Shown: positions 41,242-51,163 of the stretch, one piece after another | How positions within the stretch are numbered: the stretch's first letter is position 1 | Layout: each line of letters starts with the position of its first letter | Assembly (NCBI RefSeq): GCF_003555545.1 | Contig: NZ_CP032157.1 | Location: 1,306,546-1,370,545, forward strand | DNA length: 64,000 nt | Reading direction: 5' to 3' | DNA from: Paraflavitalea soli | Lineage (GTDB): Bacteria > Bacteroidota > Bacteroidia > Chitinophagales > Chitinophagaceae | Program-made: the position numbers and the translations under genes | Notes under the pieces: generated by a model | Told to the model about the DNA's origin: nothing | Seen by the model: the letters and a program-made list of their open reading frames with translations, nothing else | The model's database searches: none

Positions 41242-42804
41242 TTACTTATATTCCCCGTATACTTCCCGTAGCGTATCAGCAATTTCGCCCAATGTACACT
41301 TGTGCTCTACGGCCTCAATAACCGTAGGCATAATGTTCTCCTCACTACCTGCTTTGTCAGAAAGGAGTTGCAATAACTGGTCGCATTTTGCATGATCGCG
41401 TTGACGGCGCAGGATGGCCAGCTTTTCGCTTTGTACCTGGCGGATGGAGTCATCTATTTTAAAGCCCGGGGTGGTATTGGTCTCTGTTGATTGAAATTTG
41501 TTAACGCCTACGATGATCTTTTCAGTGCGTTCTATCTGTCGCTGGTAGTCATAGGCACTGCGGGCAATTTCATCCTGGATAAATCCCTGTTCGATGGCGC
41601 TTACACTGCCGCCCATCGCATCTATTTTACCGATCAGTTTCCAGGCTTCTTCTTCCACCTGTTTGGTTAGCGATTCAACAAAGTAAGAGCCCGCCAACGG
41701 GTCTACTGTACCGGCAGCACCGCTTTCAAAAGCTACTATTTGTTGCGTGCGCAGCGCAATGCGTGCAGCCTCTTCTGTAGGCAGGCTCAATGCTTCATCA
41801 TACCCGTTGGTATGCAGTGATTGAGTGCCGCCAAGCACTGCCGCCAGGGTTTGAACTGTTACACGGGCGATATTATTGAGCGGTTGTTGTGCTGTAAGTG
41901 TGCTACCGCCTGTTTGCGTGTGGAAGCGCAGCATCATGGCTTTGGGGTCTGTTGCCCCCAGTTCTTTCATCATCCGCCCCCACATGCTCCGGGCGGCGCG
42001 GAACTTGGCTACCTCCTCAAACAGGTCATTGTGTGCATTGAAAAAGAAGGAGAGCCGTTTACCAAATACATTAATGTCTAGCCCCTTTTCCAGGGCTGCT
42101 TTTACATAAGCTTTTCCATTGCTAAGCGTAAAAGCAATTTCCTGTACGGCCGTGCTGCCGGCTTCCCGGATATGGTATCCGGAAATGGAGATCGTATTCC
42201 ATTTGGGCAGATCCTGGCTGCACCACTCAAAAATATCGGTGATAATGCGCATGGAAGGCTTGGGCGGATAGATATAAGTGCCCCTGGCCGCATATTCCTT
42301 CAGGATATCATTTTGGATGGTACCGGTCAGCTTTTTAAGATCAGCGCCCTGTTGTTTGGCAAGGGCTACATACAGACTCAGCAGGATAAACCCTGTAGCG
42401 TTGATCGTCATGGAGGTAGATACATCCTCCAGCTTAATACCTTTAAAAAGCGTTTGCATGTCCTCCAGGCTGTCAATGGCCACACCTACCTTGCCTACTT
42501 CGCCTTCGGCCAGTGGGTGATCACTGTCATAACCTATCTGAGTAGGAAGATCAAAAGCGACACTCAATCCCATTACCCCCTGTGACAGCAGGTAATGATA
42601 GCGTTTGTTGCTTTCTTCGGCAGTACTGAAACCAGCATATTGCCGCATGGTCCACAGCTTGCCCCGGTACATATCCGGCTGCACGCCCCGGGTAAAAGGG
42701 AATTCACCGGGTGGCGGCAGGGGAGGGATCCCTTGCAGGCTATTGGCATCATACAATTCCCTGATCTCGATTCCGCTGTCTGTAAAGATCTTTTTTTCAG
42801 GCAT
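41242..42804 (-). CDS. Methylmalonyl-CoA mutase, large-subunit substrate domain only
   Basis: 520 residues from ATG 42804. The family core is clear: [75 protein letters not shown]. The ~130-residue C-terminal B12-binding domain is absent, so it needs a separate B12-binding subunit, as in archaeal and some bacterial two-part mutases (alpha-type large subunit). It rearranges methylmalonyl-CoA to succinyl-CoA or a related acyl-CoA such as isobutyryl-CoA. No small subunit is visible in this window. Confidence 0.88.
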   Translation of the reverse strand: MPEKKIFTDSGIEIRELYDANSLQGIPPLPPPGEFPFTRGVQPDMYRGKLWTMRQYAGFSTAEESNKRYHYLLSQGVMGLSVAFDLPTQIGYDSDHPLAEGEVGKVGVAIDSLEDMQTLFKGIKLEDVSTSMTINATGFILLSLYVALAKQQGADLKKLTGTIQNDILKEYAARGTYIYPPKPSMRIITDIFEWCSQDLPKWNTISISGYHIREAGSTAVQEIAFTLSNGKAYVKAALEKGLDINVFGKRLSFFFNAHNDLFEEVAKFRAARSMWGRMMKELGATDPKAMMLRFHTQTGGSTLTAQQPLNNIARVTVQTLAAVLGGTQSLHTNGYDEALSLPTEEAARIALRTQQIVAFESGAAGTVDPLAGSYFVESLTKQVEEEAWKLIGKIDAMGGSVSAIEQGFIQDEIARSAYDYQRQIERTEKIIVGVNKFQSTETNTTPGFKIDDSIRQVQSEKLAILRRQRDHAKCDQLLQLLSDKAGSEENIMPTVIEAVEHKCTLGEIADTLREVYGEYK

Positions 42805-42842
42805 AAGCACTCATTAATTTCAAAGTTCCGGTAGGGGGGATA

Positions 42843-43388
42843 TCAGGCCATCAGCTTGCGCGCTTCATAGCTCAATGCATCCGCCACTACGTTGTGTAAA
42901 GATGCTTTTGGATTCTGCATCAGCATTTCCAGTATACTGCGGTTTAGGTCCTGTGCAGTGGCCTCAGCCGGCAAGAAAGAGGTGATCTGGTTTACGATCA
43001 ACATATTCTGATCTTTCAGGTTGCGCACGGCATCCCAGGCGTCCTGCGATACATACATCTGCTGGGTTACATTGTATTCAAATTCTCCTTTAATGTTGTG
43101 AACCAGCACCGCCTGCATGTCACGGGCCGTCAGGCCGGGTTCATTGAGCCGGTTTATGAGATTGGGCAGGGCTATCCGGTCTACCAGCAGGATCAGCCTT
43201 TCATAGGCCTGTAACTGCAATTGTTTGGTAGGCGTGGTAGCGGCTGCTTCCTGTTTTTCTGTCTTCTTTTGAGCTGCCAGGGCCTGTTTGGCTTCCTTGC
43301 GTTGTTTCCAGAACAAATAGGCCAGGGTACCGCCTAATACAAAGGCTATAATAAGCTGCCATATAAGTTCATTCCAGGAAAGTGTCAT
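42843..43388 (-). CDS. Membrane-anchored hypothetical protein with coiled coil
   Basis: 181 residues: one N-terminal transmembrane helix (LIWQLIIAFVLGGTLAYLFW), a Lys/Glu/Ala/Gln coiled segment (~28-55), and a helical cytosolic domain (RLILLVDRIALPNLINRL; DAWDAVRNLKDQNMLIVNQ). It resembles a conserved but uncharacterised Bacteroidota family. It lies 38 bases upstream of the mutase gene on the same strand and has a -7 element TACATTTG at 43418-43411. Confidence 0.65.
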   Translation of the reverse strand: MTLSWNELIWQLIIAFVLGGTLAYLFWKQRKEAKQALAAQKKTEKQEAAATTPTKQLQLQAYERLILLVDRIALPNLINRLNEPGLTARDMQAVLVHNIKGEFEYNVTQQMYVSQDAWDAVRNLKDQNMLIVNQITSFLPAEATAQDLNRSILEMLMQNPKASLHNVVADALSYEARKLMA

Positions 43389-43505
43389 TCGGGTTAGTTT
43401 TTTGAGTCAACAAATGTAGTGAAATGCTTTTTGAGTTCTCTCTAACGGTTTTTAGGGCGTTTATAGTCTGCCAGGTCCTATGATTGTCAATTGTTTGTTG
43501 CGGGA

Positions 43506-43536
43506 TTGACTGTTCCTGCCAATCTTTGTACTTTTG
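43506..43536 (+). promoter_or_regulatory. Promoter of the IscA-type gene
   Basis: TTG (43506-43508), 20-base spacer, TACTTTTG (43529-43536); an almost ideal Bacteroidota promoter, 17 bases before the ATG. Confidence 0.7.
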
Positions 43537-43552
43537 AGGTAAATATTGTGTA

Positions 43553-43894
43553 ATGGAAACCGTTTCGGTCCCCGTTCAATTTACCCCTAATGCCCATAAA
43601 GAGCTTACCCGTTTGATGAGCGAGCCTGGTTTTGATACCAGTAAATTTCTTCGGATAGGTGTAAAAGGCGGCGGCTGTTCCGGCTTGAGCTATGTGCTGG
43701 GCTTTGATGATAAGCAGGAAAGTGATGTGGTATATGAGCTGGATGGCCTTACTTTTATTATGAACCAATCGCACGGTCTCTACCTCATGGGGATGCAGAT
43801 CGACTGGGAAGATGGCCTCAATGCCCGCGGTTTTTCCTTCACCAATCCGAATGCCAGCAAAACCTGCGGCTGCGGTACTTCGTTCTCTGTATAA
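43553..43894 (+). CDS. A-type iron-sulfur carrier (IscA/SufA/ErpA family)
   Basis: 113 residues. Conserved Cys42 in GGGCSGLSY and the CGC pair Cys105/Cys107 near the C-terminus are the metal ligands of A-type carriers. It takes part in Fe-S cluster insertion, possibly for proteins such as the ferredoxin in this window. It is a single gene with a strong promoter, divergent from the membrane protein at 43388. Confidence 0.92.
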   Translation: METVSVPVQFTPNAHKELTRLMSEPGFDTSKFLRIGVKGGGCSGLSYVLGFDDKQESDVVYELDGLTFIMNQSHGLYLMGMQIDWEDGLNARGFSFTNPNASKTCGCGTSFSV

Positions 43895-44089
43895 AATTAC
43901 TCCGATTGATTTCCTGAAGATTAGCAGGGGCTTGTCCTGAACAGGTGGTAACCCTTAATGCTTCACTGAACAATTATTGCAGTGTCTTATTATCATTGCC
44001 TGAAATTCCTTTCCGGCAAGTGTTCCTGGTTTCAATGTGCGGATTTTTCATTTAACTTCCATGAGCGTAACCGCCATTAAACCAGATAT

Positions 44090-45292
44090 ATGAAAATTCC
44101 TGTTGTTAATCCCAAAGCTACTTTTGGGGCACTCCTGATTGGAGCGGTATGTTGTTTGCTTTTCCCTGTATCCTGCTCCAATGCATCTGCCGACTACGCA
44201 GATCCAATCCAAAGTATCGAGAACAGTCTTATTCCTATCACCTCAGATGGTTCCACTATTCACCAGACTATTTATGAACGTATGAAAGTGTTGGGTATTC
44301 CCGGGGTGAGCATTGCTGTTTTTGACAGCGGTCATATCATTTGGGCAAAAGGATATGGACTGAGGGACCTGGAACGGTCACTACCGGTTGATACAAACAC
44401 CCTTTTTCAGGCAGCCTCTGTATCAAAACCACTGGCTTCGGCAGCTATGTTCAAGCTTGTTGAAAACAATACCCTGTCCCTGGATGAAGATGTAAACCTG
44501 AAGCTGCGGGGCTGGAAAGTGCCCGATAACCAATATACCACTACGGAGAAAGTAACACTGAGGCGTATTGTGAGCCATACCGCAGGTCTTGGGGTGCATG
44601 GTTTTAGTGGTTACAACCAGAAAGATTCCATTCCCACCCTGGCCCAAATACTGGAGGGTGCCCCACCGGCCAATTCTCCCCCTGTCCGCGTAATTGCCCT
44701 CCCTGGAAAAAAAGAAACCTATTCAGGCGGCGCCTTTACTGTGATGCAGCTCCTCATGGAAGAAACAACTGGCAAGCCTTTGGGCCAACTGGCGCAGGAG
44801 TTGGTATTTGCCCCTGTTGGCATGACGCACAGCACCTATACATTACCACTGCCAGCCCGGTTTGATACGCTGGTTGCCAAAGGTTATGATGATAATAAAA
44901 AACAGGTGGAAGGTGGATACCATGTTTTTCCTGAAATGGCAGCTACCGGCCTGTGGTCCACACCTTCCGATCTTGCCAGGTTTATGCTCAATATAGGCAA
45001 TGCTTACCGGGGCGGCGATGGTTTGCTGAAGCAGGCTACTGTGCAAACCATGCTTACAAGGTCTTCAGGAGGAAGCGGTCATGGATTTGCGCTGGATGGA
45101 AAAGATTCCGCTCTATGCTTCTGGCACAGCGGAAGCAACGCAGGTTTTACTGCCTATGCAGTGTCTTTTGAACAGATAGGAAGAGGCGTAGTGATCATGA
45201 CCAACTCGAAAAAGGGAATGCCTTTTATCCATGAATTGCTTCGGGCCATTTCGAAAGAATATCGCTGGCCTTCCATGTGGCCGAAAGAATAA
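44090..45292 (+). CDS. Serine hydrolase lipoprotein, beta-lactamase fold
   Basis: 400 residues. A signal peptide with a lipobox (FPVSCS) anchors it. SxxK is in ASVSKPL at ~106-109, a Tyr motif in YSGGAF (~208), and a C-terminal HSGSNAGF triad-like segment replaces KTG. It is distinct from the hydrolase at 9438, sharing only the fold. It probably acts on peptidoglycan peptides or esters at the envelope. It ends 3 bases from the convergent isomerase-like gene. Confidence 0.85.
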   Translation: MKIPVVNPKATFGALLIGAVCCLLFPVSCSNASADYADPIQSIENSLIPITSDGSTIHQTIYERMKVLGIPGVSIAVFDSGHIIWAKGYGLRDLERSLPVDTNTLFQAASVSKPLASAAMFKLVENNTLSLDEDVNLKLRGWKVPDNQYTTTEKVTLRRIVSHTAGLGVHGFSGYNQKDSIPTLAQILEGAPPANSPPVRVIALPGKKETYSGGAFTVMQLLMEETTGKPLGQLAQELVFAPVGMTHSTYTLPLPARFDTLVAKGYDDNKKQVEGGYHVFPEMAATGLWSTPSDLARFMLNIGNAYRGGDGLLKQATVQTMLTRSSGGSGHGFALDGKDSALCFWHSGSNAGFTAYAVSFEQIGRGVVIMTNSKKGMPFIHELLRAISKEYRWPSMWPKE

Positions 45293-45295
45293 CTT

Positions 45296-46171
45296 TTATC
45301 GTAACAACTTCTTTGTATATGCAGCACTTTTCTCCACACAGGCCATATCATTGGGGATATAATTATTCCCTTGTTCTACGTACATATGTTTGGCCCCTGC
45401 CTCACTGGAGTAGGAGAGTAGTTTGGTAAAGTCAATGTCACCATCACCCATCGTGGTATGCAACTCCGGGTTCGTTTTGTCTTTATCTTTTAAATGCCAG
45501 AGCGGAAAACGGCCCGGGTGTTTTTTGAATAGTGCCGGAAGGTCCTGTTTCATATAAGTAGACCAGTAGAGGTCCAACTCCAGCTTTACGTAGTTGGGAT
45601 CACTATCCCTCAATAACATGGCATAACCGGTATCCCCATTGTGGTCTATGAATTCAAAATTGTGGTTGTGGTAGGCTAGTTGCAGCCCTGCTTTATTGAT
45701 CCGCTCACCGATCTTGTTCAGCGTAGTTACTATTTCCTTGAATTTTTCGATAGACCGCAGCGATTCATCCAGCCAGGGCCATACAATGTAAGTTTGTTTC
45801 AGGATCAGCGCTCCCTGGATACATTCATCTACATACCTATTGAGATCATCAACCGTCTTACCCGGCAATACATATTTATCCAGATCGTAGTGCCCGCTGG
45901 GACTGGTGAGTCCACTGTTTTCCATCAATGACCTGAATTCCGCAGGCGTAAATTTGTAGTATTGTCTGTTGAATCCGTATGTTTCCACTTCCTGATACCC
46001 AAAGGAAGCAATTTTAGCAAGTGTACCACGGGTATCTTTGGCCATTGCATTACGGATCGTATACAACTGTAGGCCTAGTTTGTATTTGGGTTTCAATACA
46101 AAGGATGATCCCATCATCCAGGCGGATGCCAGTACACCAGTTTGCCTGATAAAAGTTCTGCGGTTGGTCAT
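45296..46171 (-). CDS. Exported xylose-isomerase-like TIM-barrel protein
   Basis: 291 residues. MTNRRTFIRQTGVLASAWMM looks like a Tat-type signal (RRTF). The AP-endonuclease-2/sugar phosphate isomerase barrel is visible: GLQLYTIRNAM, ETYGFNR, AYHNHNFEF, LELDLYWS, LWHLKDKD, and YVEQGN at the end, each near a strand end that supplies metal ligands. It probably acts as a periplasmic sugar isomerase or epimerase; substrate unknown. No neighbouring gene shares its transcript. Confidence 0.85.
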   Translation of the reverse strand: MTNRRTFIRQTGVLASAWMMGSSFVLKPKYKLGLQLYTIRNAMAKDTRGTLAKIASFGYQEVETYGFNRQYYKFTPAEFRSLMENSGLTSPSGHYDLDKYVLPGKTVDDLNRYVDECIQGALILKQTYIVWPWLDESLRSIEKFKEIVTTLNKIGERINKAGLQLAYHNHNFEFIDHNGDTGYAMLLRDSDPNYVKLELDLYWSTYMKQDLPALFKKHPGRFPLWHLKDKDKTNPELHTTMGDGDIDFTKLLSYSSEAGAKHMYVEQGNNYIPNDMACVEKSAAYTKKLLR

Positions 46172-46457
46172 GCAATCGGAGATTAGGTTTCTATGTTAAT
46201 TGGTTAGAAAACGAAAAGTAACAAGAAATCGGGAGAATAGTTACCTTCTTTTAAGGCGACTGCTAACAGGCATGTCCCAAAGACATGTTACTAAGGACAA
46301 AATGCAATAAACTACGTTGTAACGTCTGTTTTGGCATTTAAATACAGCTTGTTTCGTTGTGCGATCACCCCTGTATATTGTCGCAGACACCACCTGTTCA
46401 TTTGAATTACTACCAGTAAGTTTGCCCTGCCTTGCTTTAAAAGCCAAAACATAACTT

Positions 46458-47024
46458 ATGCAAAACAAAACCAATGGCATAGCCTTGCTCATGCCCATCA
46501 CCTTAATTTGTTTAATTATGAGTACGTCATTACCCGCTTCGGCACAGCAATCCGGTACAAAGGATTTGACAGTCACCCGTACTTTTGATGCTCCGGTGGA
46601 AAAGGTATTCAAAGCCTGGTCTGAGTCGGAACTGGTAAAGAAGTGGTGGCAGCCCGATGGCTTTACTACACCTGTAGCCAATATGGATTTTAAGGTGGGA
46701 GGGAAATCGCTGCTTTGTATGCGTTCTCCCGATGGGCATGATATGTACAATACCTGGACCTACAGCAAGATCGTGCCCAATGAAAGGATCGAGTTTGTAT
46801 TGAACTTTTCCGATAAGGATGGCAATAAACTGGATCCGGCAAAGATAGGTATGCCTCCGGGACTCCCAGCAGATGTACGCCATGTGATCACCTTCAAGTC
46901 TGTAGGTGACAACAAAACCGAAGTAACCGTTAAGGAGTATGGTTATGGTTCAGATGAAATAGTGGAGATGTCTAAAGCCGGCCTCGAACAATGCCTTAAT
47001 AAGATGGCCACTGCGCTCAAATAA
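46458..47024 (+). CDS. Secreted SRPBCC (AHSA1-like) domain protein
   Basis: 188 residues. A signal peptide (to ASAQQ, ~32) is unusual for this normally cytosolic fold. The AHSA1/START-like domain shows LTVTRTFDAPVEKVFKAWSE, KKWWQPDGFTTP, YSKIVPNERIEFVLNF and the C-terminal helix 'GLEQCLNKMATAL'. Hydrophobic ligand binding is likely. The 280 bases upstream (46172-46457) contain only a small hairpin (CATGTC/GACATG near 46272-46290). Confidence 0.8.
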   Translation: MQNKTNGIALLMPITLICLIMSTSLPASAQQSGTKDLTVTRTFDAPVEKVFKAWSESELVKKWWQPDGFTTPVANMDFKVGGKSLLCMRSPDGHDMYNTWTYSKIVPNERIEFVLNFSDKDGNKLDPAKIGMPPGLPADVRHVITFKSVGDNKTEVTVKEYGYGSDEIVEMSKAGLEQCLNKMATALK

Positions 47025-47051
47025 AACACTTGCCTGATATCAAATAAAAGA

Positions 47052-47077
47052 AAAAGCCGGGCACTCGCCCGGCTTTT
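47052..47077. terminator. Bidirectional terminator
   Basis: AAAAGCCGGG, 6-base loop, CCCGGCTTTT, between the SRPBCC gene (rightward) and the aminotransferase gene (leftward). Confidence 0.88.
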
Positions 47078-47174
47078 AACTCATTTAAGAATATCAGTAA
47101 CTGAAGTTTAGTTAAGCCTGGAATATCAGCCTTCTAAATTCTAAATACTATATTCTGTATTCTTTCTTCTACTT

Positions 47175-48365
47175 CTACTTCAGCTTCGCCAGCGCTGCAA
47201 TGATGCGCTTCCAGGCCTCTTCGATCTTCTCCATGCTGTTGGCAAAAGAGATACGGATGGCTGTAGGCTCACCAAATGCACGACCGGTTACGGTGCTTAC
47301 ATGCGCTTTATTGAGCAGGTACATACACAGGTCATCAGCATCTTTAATCACCTCTTCACCATCTGTCTTACCAAAATACTGGCTTACTGTGGGAAATACG
47401 TAAAATGCGCCATCAGGTTCTGCAAATTTAAAACCCTCAATTCCGTTCATGATTTCCAGTACCCTTTTCTTGCGACGCTCAAATTCCTTGTTCATCTCCT
47501 GTGAAGGACGCAGGTCGCCTGTAAAGGCTACAATGGCTGCACGTTGTGTAATACTGTTGGTACCGCTGGTGAGCTGACCCTGTAATTTTTCACAGGCTTT
47601 CACCACATCAGGATGAGCAGCTACGATACCTAGACGGTAACCGGTCATGGCAAAACCCTTGCTCAAACCATTGATGATGATCACACGGTCTTTCAGGTCA
47701 TCAAACTGTGCAATGCTTTCATGTTTACCCACAAAATTGATGTACTCATAGATCTCATCAGAGAGAATATATACATTGGGATATTTGCGGAATACTACTG
47801 CCAGTGCTTCCAGTTCCTGCTTGCTGTATACAGAACCACTGGGGTTGCAGGGAGAAGAGAACATGAACAACCTGGTCTTATCAGTCAAAGCTTCTTCCAG
47901 TTCGGCAGGAGTGATCTTGTATTTGTTTTCGATAGAAGTTGATACCAGTTTAACTACACCTTCACCCAGCTTCACAATTTCAGAATAGGTAACCCAGTAG
48001 GGGGTAGGGATCACTACTTCATCGCCTTTGCTCACGACTGCCCACACAGCATTGGCCAGACTTTGCTTGGCGCCGGTGGAAACAATAATATTTTCAGGCT
48101 TATAGTCCAGTCCGTTGTCGCGCTTCAGCTTTACGCACACTGCTTCACGCAGGTCAGGATAACCGGCTACAGGAGTGTAGTGACTGTAGTTGTCGTCAAT
48201 TGCTTTCTTAGCCGCATCCTTAATGTGCTGGGGCGTGTCGAAATCGGGCTCTCCCAAACTAAGGTCAATAACATCGATGCCTTTGGCTCTCAGCTCACGT
48301 CCGAGCTTTGCCATTTTCAACGTTTCAGGCTCGTTGAATAATTGTAATCTGGTTGATAGTTGCAT
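47175..48365 (-). CDS. PLP-dependent aminotransferase, aspartate aminotransferase class Ib
   Basis: 396 residues. Family signatures: DVIDLSLGEPDFDTPQHIK, the conserved NPSGSVYS, DEIYEYI, and the PLP-Lys in NGLSKGFAMTGYRLG at ~235; C-terminal AIRISFANSMEKIEEAW binds substrate carboxylate. It transfers amino groups between aspartate or other amino acids and 2-oxoacids in the cytosol. Single gene with a TACTTTTG element ~40 bases upstream of the ATG (48413-48406). Confidence 0.9.
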   Translation of the reverse strand: MQLSTRLQLFNEPETLKMAKLGRELRAKGIDVIDLSLGEPDFDTPQHIKDAAKKAIDDNYSHYTPVAGYPDLREAVCVKLKRDNGLDYKPENIIVSTGAKQSLANAVWAVVSKGDEVVIPTPYWVTYSEIVKLGEGVVKLVSTSIENKYKITPAELEEALTDKTRLFMFSSPCNPSGSVYSKQELEALAVVFRKYPNVYILSDEIYEYINFVGKHESIAQFDDLKDRVIIINGLSKGFAMTGYRLGIVAAHPDVVKACEKLQGQLTSGTNSITQRAAIVAFTGDLRPSQEMNKEFERRKKRVLEIMNGIEGFKFAEPDGAFYVFPTVSQYFGKTDGEEVIKDADDLCMYLLNKAHVSTVTGRAFGEPTAIRISFANSMEKIEEAWKRIIAALAKLK

Positions 48366-48405
48366 AATTAATAAGTGTCTGTGCTTGCTTTTTAAACGAA
48401 TGGCG

Positions 48406-48413
48406 CAAAAGTA
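48406..48413 (-). promoter_or_regulatory. -7 element of the aminotransferase gene
   Basis: TACTTTTG on the minus strand with a 3' GC; no clear TTG at -33, where instead the T run of the upstream terminator lies. It is next to the terminator at 48427-48462. Confidence 0.5.
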
Positions 48414-48426
48414 ATACAGTTTGTGG

Positions 48427-48462
48427 AAAAAAAAGCCCTGCTACTATAAGGTAGTCAGGGCT
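48427..48462 (-). terminator. Terminator of the MacB-type permease gene
   Basis: Minus strand: AGCCCTG, imperfect inner stem, CAGGGCT, then eight T; 22 bases after the stop codon at 48484. Confidence 0.88.
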
Positions 48463-48483
48463 GCTATAGGAAAGTAGAAAGGC

Positions 48484-50832
48484 TCACTCTGTTCTGAGCG
48501 ACTTTACCGGGCTGGTCAAAGCTGCTTTGAACCCATGAAAACTTACTGTGGCCACGGCGATCACTAAGGCCAGCAGTCCGGCCACTGCAAACATCCACCA
48601 GGAAAGGCTGATACGATAATCCCAGTTCTGCAGCATCATATTCAATACCCATCCTCCCAGCGGTGCAGCCACCAGGAAGGCGATCAATACAGGTTTTAGA
48701 AAGTCCTTCGACAGGGTGATCCATACCTGCGATACGCTCGCTCCCAGCACTTTACGCACACCAATCTCTTTGTTGCGTCGCTCGGCCAGGAAGGCTGAAA
48801 GGCCAAACAACCCCAGGCAGGAGATGAAAATAGCCAGTATACCTATAATATTGGTCAATTGGCTTGTATAGCGCATGCCCTCCAGGCGTTGCTGGAGCAC
48901 CTCCGCTGTAAAATGGTATTCAAATGGTGAGCCAGGACTTACTTTCTTCACAGCCAGTTCTACCTGGGCCATCGTTTTGCGCCAGTCATCATCGTTCCGA
49001 AACCGCAGGAACAAATGATTCATGCCACCGCGGTTCAGTTTAATGAGCATGGGGCCAGGTTTAGCCATGGGACTGTTGAAAACGAAATCCTGTACCACTC
49101 CAATGACGGGTGAACCGCTTAATCGTGTGCCAACGATTGGCGATTTAAGACCCATCTTCAGGGCTGCGGCCTGGTTGATCAGGCAACCGCTTGTATCTGT
49201 ACCGAATGCCGGGCTGAAATCACGGCCCTCCGCCATTTTTAAACCCGCTGTTTTTACCCAGTCGTATTGCACATCCGTTACAGTCATATAGAAGCGTTGG
49301 TCGGCTGTTTTGCCTGGCCAGTCAATACCGTCTACAGCACCGCCGAAGTTGATGAGGTTATTAGTGCCACCGGAAATACTGACCACTCCAGGTATTTGAG
49401 ACAATTCATTTTTCAGCAATTGGAATTTGGGCCCCATATCGCCCCGTAGGGGAATCTCTACCAGATTTTCAGCTTCGTAACCGATCGGCCGGTTCTCGGC
49501 ATGCTTTGATTGTTTGAAAATAACGATCGTGGCCAGGATCAGGAAGATGGATACTACAAACTGGAAGGTCACGAGCCCCTTACGTAATAGCGAACCTCCT
49601 TTGCGGTTGGTGATCACTCCCTTTAAAACCAATACTGGTTTAAAACTACTGAGGAAGAAGGCAGGGTAGCTACCTGCCACAAGGCCAGTAAATAATACCA
49701 TGCCCAGCAGTGAAAGCCATATTTGCCAGTTGGAAAGATCAAGCGTCATGTCTTTCCCGGTATAATGATTCAAAGCCGGAAGTGCAATCACAGCGAGGAA
49801 TATACCCAACAACAGGGAAACGAAGGTGAGCAACATTGCTTCGCACAGGAACTGGAAAATGACCTGTTTGCGAAAAGCTCCCATTACTTTACGTACACCC
49901 ACTTCCCGGGCACGGTGTTCCGACCGGGCCGTGGAAAGATTCATGAAATTGATGCAGGCGATCAGTAGCACAAACAGACCGACCGCGCCCATTAGCATCA
50001 CGGCATAGATGCGTCCACCGGCAGGTTTACCATTCTTAAATTCTCCATACAGCCACATTTTACTAAATGGATAAGCAAATAAGCCCGAATTTTCGTTCCC
50101 TGTCTTCTCTTTGTATAATTTATCCAGCTTTGTATTAAAAGTGGTGAGATTAATGCCGGGCTTTAATTCCATCCAGGTAGCTATAGCGCTATTGTCCCAT
50201 TTATTGATCCATGAACGGTTTTCGTATTCGTACTGGACGAAAGGGATGATCACATCAAAATGCTCGCTGCTGTTTGCCGGCAGGTCCCGGATCACAGCAC
50301 CCACCTGCAAAGCATATTGGTTATTATACCTGATCAGTTTACCCATGGGGTCTTCCTTTCCAAACAACTTTTTAGCTATCTTTTCCGTGATTACTATCGA
50401 TCCTGATTGTTCCAATGCTTTCACCGGATCGCCCGAAATAGCCGGAAATGTCATCATCCGGAAATAGTCAGGCTCTACATAGACCGTTTTTTCATACAGT
50501 GATTTTTCTCCCACATTGAACAACCCCTGCCCGCCATTGCCATAGCGGGATACATATTTTACCTCTGCCAGGTTGGTCCGTAATACTTCCGCCAGTGGGC
50601 CCGGCACAGATTTGCCGGCACTAATGTCCCCTGACAGCTTGTTGGTAACTATCAATGCATGGATATTGGGCAAATGGGTATGAAACTTATCATAACTGGT
50701 CATATCCAGGATACAGATCATCGCCAGGATACTGATGGCCAGTCCTACAGCCAGCCCGCTGATATTAATAAAAGAGGAAACTCTGTTCCGGGTCAGGCTA
50801 CGCCAAGCTATCTTAAAGTAATTTTTCAGCAT
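48484..50832 (-). CDS. MacB-type ABC transporter permease (two FtsX modules)
   Basis: 782 residues. Order: TM1 (~20-42), MacB periplasmic core domain (~45-240), three TM helices of the first FtsX module (~285-400, SEHRAREVGVRKVMGAFRKQ), a second linker helix, a second periplasmic core (~450-660) and a second FtsX module (~665-770, RRNKEIGVRKVLGASVSQVW). No ATPase gene is adjacent. In Bacteroidota such lone permeases pair with a separate MacB ATPase in antimicrobial or lipoprotein export; the cargo is unknown. Confidence 0.88.
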   Translation of the reverse strand: MLKNYFKIAWRSLTRNRVSSFINISGLAVGLAISILAMICILDMTSYDKFHTHLPNIHALIVTNKLSGDISAGKSVPGPLAEVLRTNLAEVKYVSRYGNGGQGLFNVGEKSLYEKTVYVEPDYFRMMTFPAISGDPVKALEQSGSIVITEKIAKKLFGKEDPMGKLIRYNNQYALQVGAVIRDLPANSSEHFDVIIPFVQYEYENRSWINKWDNSAIATWMELKPGINLTTFNTKLDKLYKEKTGNENSGLFAYPFSKMWLYGEFKNGKPAGGRIYAVMLMGAVGLFVLLIACINFMNLSTARSEHRAREVGVRKVMGAFRKQVIFQFLCEAMLLTFVSLLLGIFLAVIALPALNHYTGKDMTLDLSNWQIWLSLLGMVLFTGLVAGSYPAFFLSSFKPVLVLKGVITNRKGGSLLRKGLVTFQFVVSIFLILATIVIFKQSKHAENRPIGYEAENLVEIPLRGDMGPKFQLLKNELSQIPGVVSISGGTNNLINFGGAVDGIDWPGKTADQRFYMTVTDVQYDWVKTAGLKMAEGRDFSPAFGTDTSGCLINQAAALKMGLKSPIVGTRLSGSPVIGVVQDFVFNSPMAKPGPMLIKLNRGGMNHLFLRFRNDDDWRKTMAQVELAVKKVSPGSPFEYHFTAEVLQQRLEGMRYTSQLTNIIGILAIFISCLGLFGLSAFLAERRNKEIGVRKVLGASVSQVWITLSKDFLKPVLIAFLVAAPLGGWVLNMMLQNWDYRISLSWWMFAVAGLLALVIAVATVSFHGFKAALTSPVKSLRTE

Positions 50833-50982
50833 ATATTAATGGAGATTATCGGGTTGGTCAATTCCCGGCCAAGAAAATGCCAGAGTATTAATAGGTTATT
50901 AATCAATAGTATATGTTAATTTGAAATTCTACCTACTGTTCTTTTTTGATACAATGGGTGTTCATTATTGGCTACTGATTAT

Positions 50983-51134
50983 TACTTTTGCAGCCATCTC
51001 TCCAACCGCCGGTTTATCGTTTGTCCTAATACCTAAACGTCCGGCTATCTGTATACGCTTGCCGAAACCTTCTATAAGCCTCATTTTCAGGCTTATTTTG
51101 CTATTTCCTTTTCTGTTTGAAAACCCTATCTTTG
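50983..51134 (+). promoter_or_regulatory. Possible promoters and leader of secDF
   Basis: TACTTTTG at 50983-50990 and TATCTTTG at 51127-51134 both match the -7 consensus; neither has an ideal -33 box. Between them lies a hairpin AAGCCT-N7-AGGCTT (51076-51094) followed by a T-rich stretch. The rest of 50833-51163 holds no other recognisable element. Confidence 0.35.
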
Positions 51135-51163
51135 CCAACTCCTAAAAAATAAACAACATTGCA

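Noticed and set aside
46241-46750. 169-codon leftward frame
   Set aside because: Mostly antisense to the SRPBCC gene and without domain features.
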